Source: Mycobacteroides chelonae (GTDB taxonomy: Bacteria; Actinomycetota; Actinomycetes; Mycobacteriales; Mycobacteriaceae). Taken from it: 64,000 nucleotides of DNA. Both the position numbers and the translations under genes were made by a program. The stretch is taken from assembly GCF_016767715.1 (NCBI RefSeq), contig NZ_CP050145.1:4402001-4466000 (forward strand), read 5' to 3'. Positions 62,827 through 64,000 of this stretch are shown here, piece by piece; position 1 is the first letter of the stretch; every line of letters starts with the position of its first letter. The notes under the pieces are model-generated. The model saw only the letters and a list, made by a program, of their open reading frames with translations. It was not told the origin of the DNA and ran no database searches.

Positions 62827-64000
62827 TTAATGGCCGCCAAACTGCCAGGGAAAACCCGAGTTGGAGCCGCCGCCGGATCCGCTGCCTGATCCACCTCCGC
62901 GGGAGCCGCCGCTGTCACCCCACCCACCACGAGAACTGCCGCTGTCGCCCCATCCACCACGAGACCCGCCTTGATCCCCCCAGCCGCCGCGTGAGGACCC
63001 ATTATCGGAACCGCGGCGTGAGTTATCGGACCCGCCGCGCGAGCCGCTGTCGCCCCAATCACCGCGACCGGATCCGCCGTCCGAGCCACCGCGCGAGCCG
63101 CCACGGGATCCGCCGTCGGAGTTTCCACCGCCAATGGGAGGCAGGCCCGGAATCGAGATGATGGGCGGCTGCTGCGTCTGAGCGGGCGGTGTCCACGTCG
63201 GGGTGTACTCCGGCGGCGTGTAGGTCGGCCGGTTACGTGGGGGTGCCCACCACGGATTCTCCTGGCGCCTCGGCTGTTCCCACACAGGCGGGAAGAGCGG
63301 AATCGGCACCGGCACGATGGCCGGTGGGGGTGCTACCGGCGCGGGTTCCTCGGGTGCTGGTGCGGCAGGTGGAGGGGGCGCCTCCGGCGCGGGCGCCGGC
63401 GCCTGGGGTGCGGGCTGTACAGGTGCAGGCTGTACGGGTGCAGGAGCGGCGGGCTTGGCCGCCGCCGGTGCGGGGTTGCGCTGCGGTGCAACCACTTGCT
63501 GCACCGGCGCGGGGGCCACAGGTGCCGGTGCCTCGGCCACGGGCGGCGGGGCTTGTTTGGGCGCCTCAGGCGGCAGCGGGTTCTGGACGGGGTTCTGCAC
63601 CACCGCGCGGTCCGGTGAGGTCGGGCCCTGGTCCACCGTGGAACGCACCGTCACGGTCAGCGACACGGCCAGCGCTATCGAGCAGATGCCAAAGACCAGC
63701 AGCAGCGGCGCCCCCACCAGCAAGAATGGCTTGCGTTCGGCGGGCTGGTCATCGGTGTCCTCGTATTCGCTCAGCTCGGTCTTGGCGTCCCCGAACTCGC
63801 CGGCACTTTCGGTGACGGCGTCGGGGTGCGCGAAGCCCGTGCCCGTGGGTCCCTCGAGTGAGTAGGCCTGTCCCAGCAGCGCGGTGCTGGCCTCGAAATC
63901 CGGTTCCTGCGCCGAGGCCAGCGCGGCGCCGCGGGCCAGTGCCAGCTCGGGCTGGTCCGGAGAGTTCACCGGCAGGGCGATCGCCTCGCCGAGAGGGTCG
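62827..64000 (-). CDS. Second Hsp70-like membrane protein, C-terminal part (cut by window end)
   Basis: 390 residues are visible and the frame is open to the right edge. The first residues, DPLGEAIALPVNSPDQPELA and LARGAALASA, resemble the end of the Hsp70 ATPase domain (compare QLAAAQGVALLA in the 52376 protein). A linker, one membrane helix (about bases 63650-63720, LLVGAPLLLVFGICSIALAV), a Pro/Ala/Gln-rich stretch, ISIPGLPPIGGG and a long Gly/Ser/Arg/Asp-rich end (SRGGWGDSG repeats, finishing WQFGGH) follow. The IPGLPPI motif is also at the end of the 52376 protein. The GTG at 63969 is internal, not the start. Confidence 0.75.
   Translation of the reverse strand, partial: DPLGEAIALPVNSPDQPELALARGAALASAQEPDFEASTALLGQAYSLEGPTGTGFAHPDAVTESAGEFGDAKTELSEYEDTDDQPAERKPFLLVGAPLLLVFGICSIALAVSLTVTVRSTVDQGPTSPDRAVVQNPVQNPLPPEAPKQAPPPVAEAPAPVAPAPVQQVVAPQRNPAPAAAKPAAPAPVQPAPVQPAPQAPAPAPEAPPPPAAPAPEEPAPVAPPPAIVPVPIPLFPPVWEQPRRQENPWWAPPRNRPTYTPPEYTPTWTPPAQTQQPPIISIPGLPPIGGGNSDGGSRGGSRGGSDGGSGRGDWGDSGSRGGSDNSRRGSDNGSSRGGWGDQGGSRGGWGDSGSSRGGWGDSGGSRGGGSGSGSGGGSNSGFPWQFGGH

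Overview
The window is high-GC actinobacterial DNA from a mycobacterium, most likely a rapid grower of the Mycobacteroides abscessus/chelonae type. The evidence is the set of mycobacterial families (MmpS/MmpL, iniBAC/IniR, HspR with HAIR operators, an Rv0361-like protein, F420-type luciferase-like oxidoreductase), gene order shared with M. tuberculosis Rv0337-Rv0385, and no PE/PPE genes. The species is an inference. LAYOUT. 1-24.8 kb follows the Rv0359-Rv0383 order: end of an M50 protease, a CDF metal exporter, a DUF3151 protein, an Rv0361-like membrane protein, then a 10-kb gene for a giant Ala-rich repeat protein, fba, a DedA protein, a GH76 glycosidase with a thioesterase, a SpoU methyltransferase, a frameshifted lipoprotein gene, pyrE, an SDR, an mmpS-mmpL pair and a small membrane protein. 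24.9-32.96 kb holds clpB, three START-like (SRPBCC) genes of which one is broken, a TetR regulator divergent from a membrane protein, and a flavohaemoglobin. 32.96-37.1 kb is dnaK-grpE-dnaJ-hspR on the minus strand, with HAIR operators at dnaK and clpB. 37.4-43.2 kb holds secreted and membrane proteins, including a CcdA/TlpA-like lipoprotein pair. 43.2-56.7 kb is an enlarged ini region: iniB-iniA-iniC followed in the same operon by two paralogous secreted proteins; a divergent five-gene module (DsbA-like, CcdA-like, BlaI, M56/BlaR-like peptidase, DoxX) behind three BlaI-type operators; a second IniB-like protein; a membrane-anchored Hsp70-like protein; and an IniR-type LuxR regulator. 56.8-64 kb holds an Fe-S reductase with a seven-copy repeat tail, an AspC-type aminotransferase, UDP-glucose dehydrogenase and the C-terminal part of a second Hsp70-like membrane protein. 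HOW THE PARTS RELATE. Relative to M. tuberculosis, the Rv0337-Rv0353 block is inverted and joined directly after the Rv0385-like gene, so hspR and the flavohaemoglobin gene now share stop codons. Cell-envelope functions dominate: the ini stress operon, MmpS/L, two thiol-disulfide modules, the giant surface-type protein and several anchored Thr/Pro-rich proteins. The strongest leads for something undescribed are the giant repeat protein, whose DNA repeats all keep one 126-bp register, and the BlaI-controlled DsbA/CcdA/M56/DoxX module set among ini genes with G-rich promoter boxes shared by both IniB-type genes.
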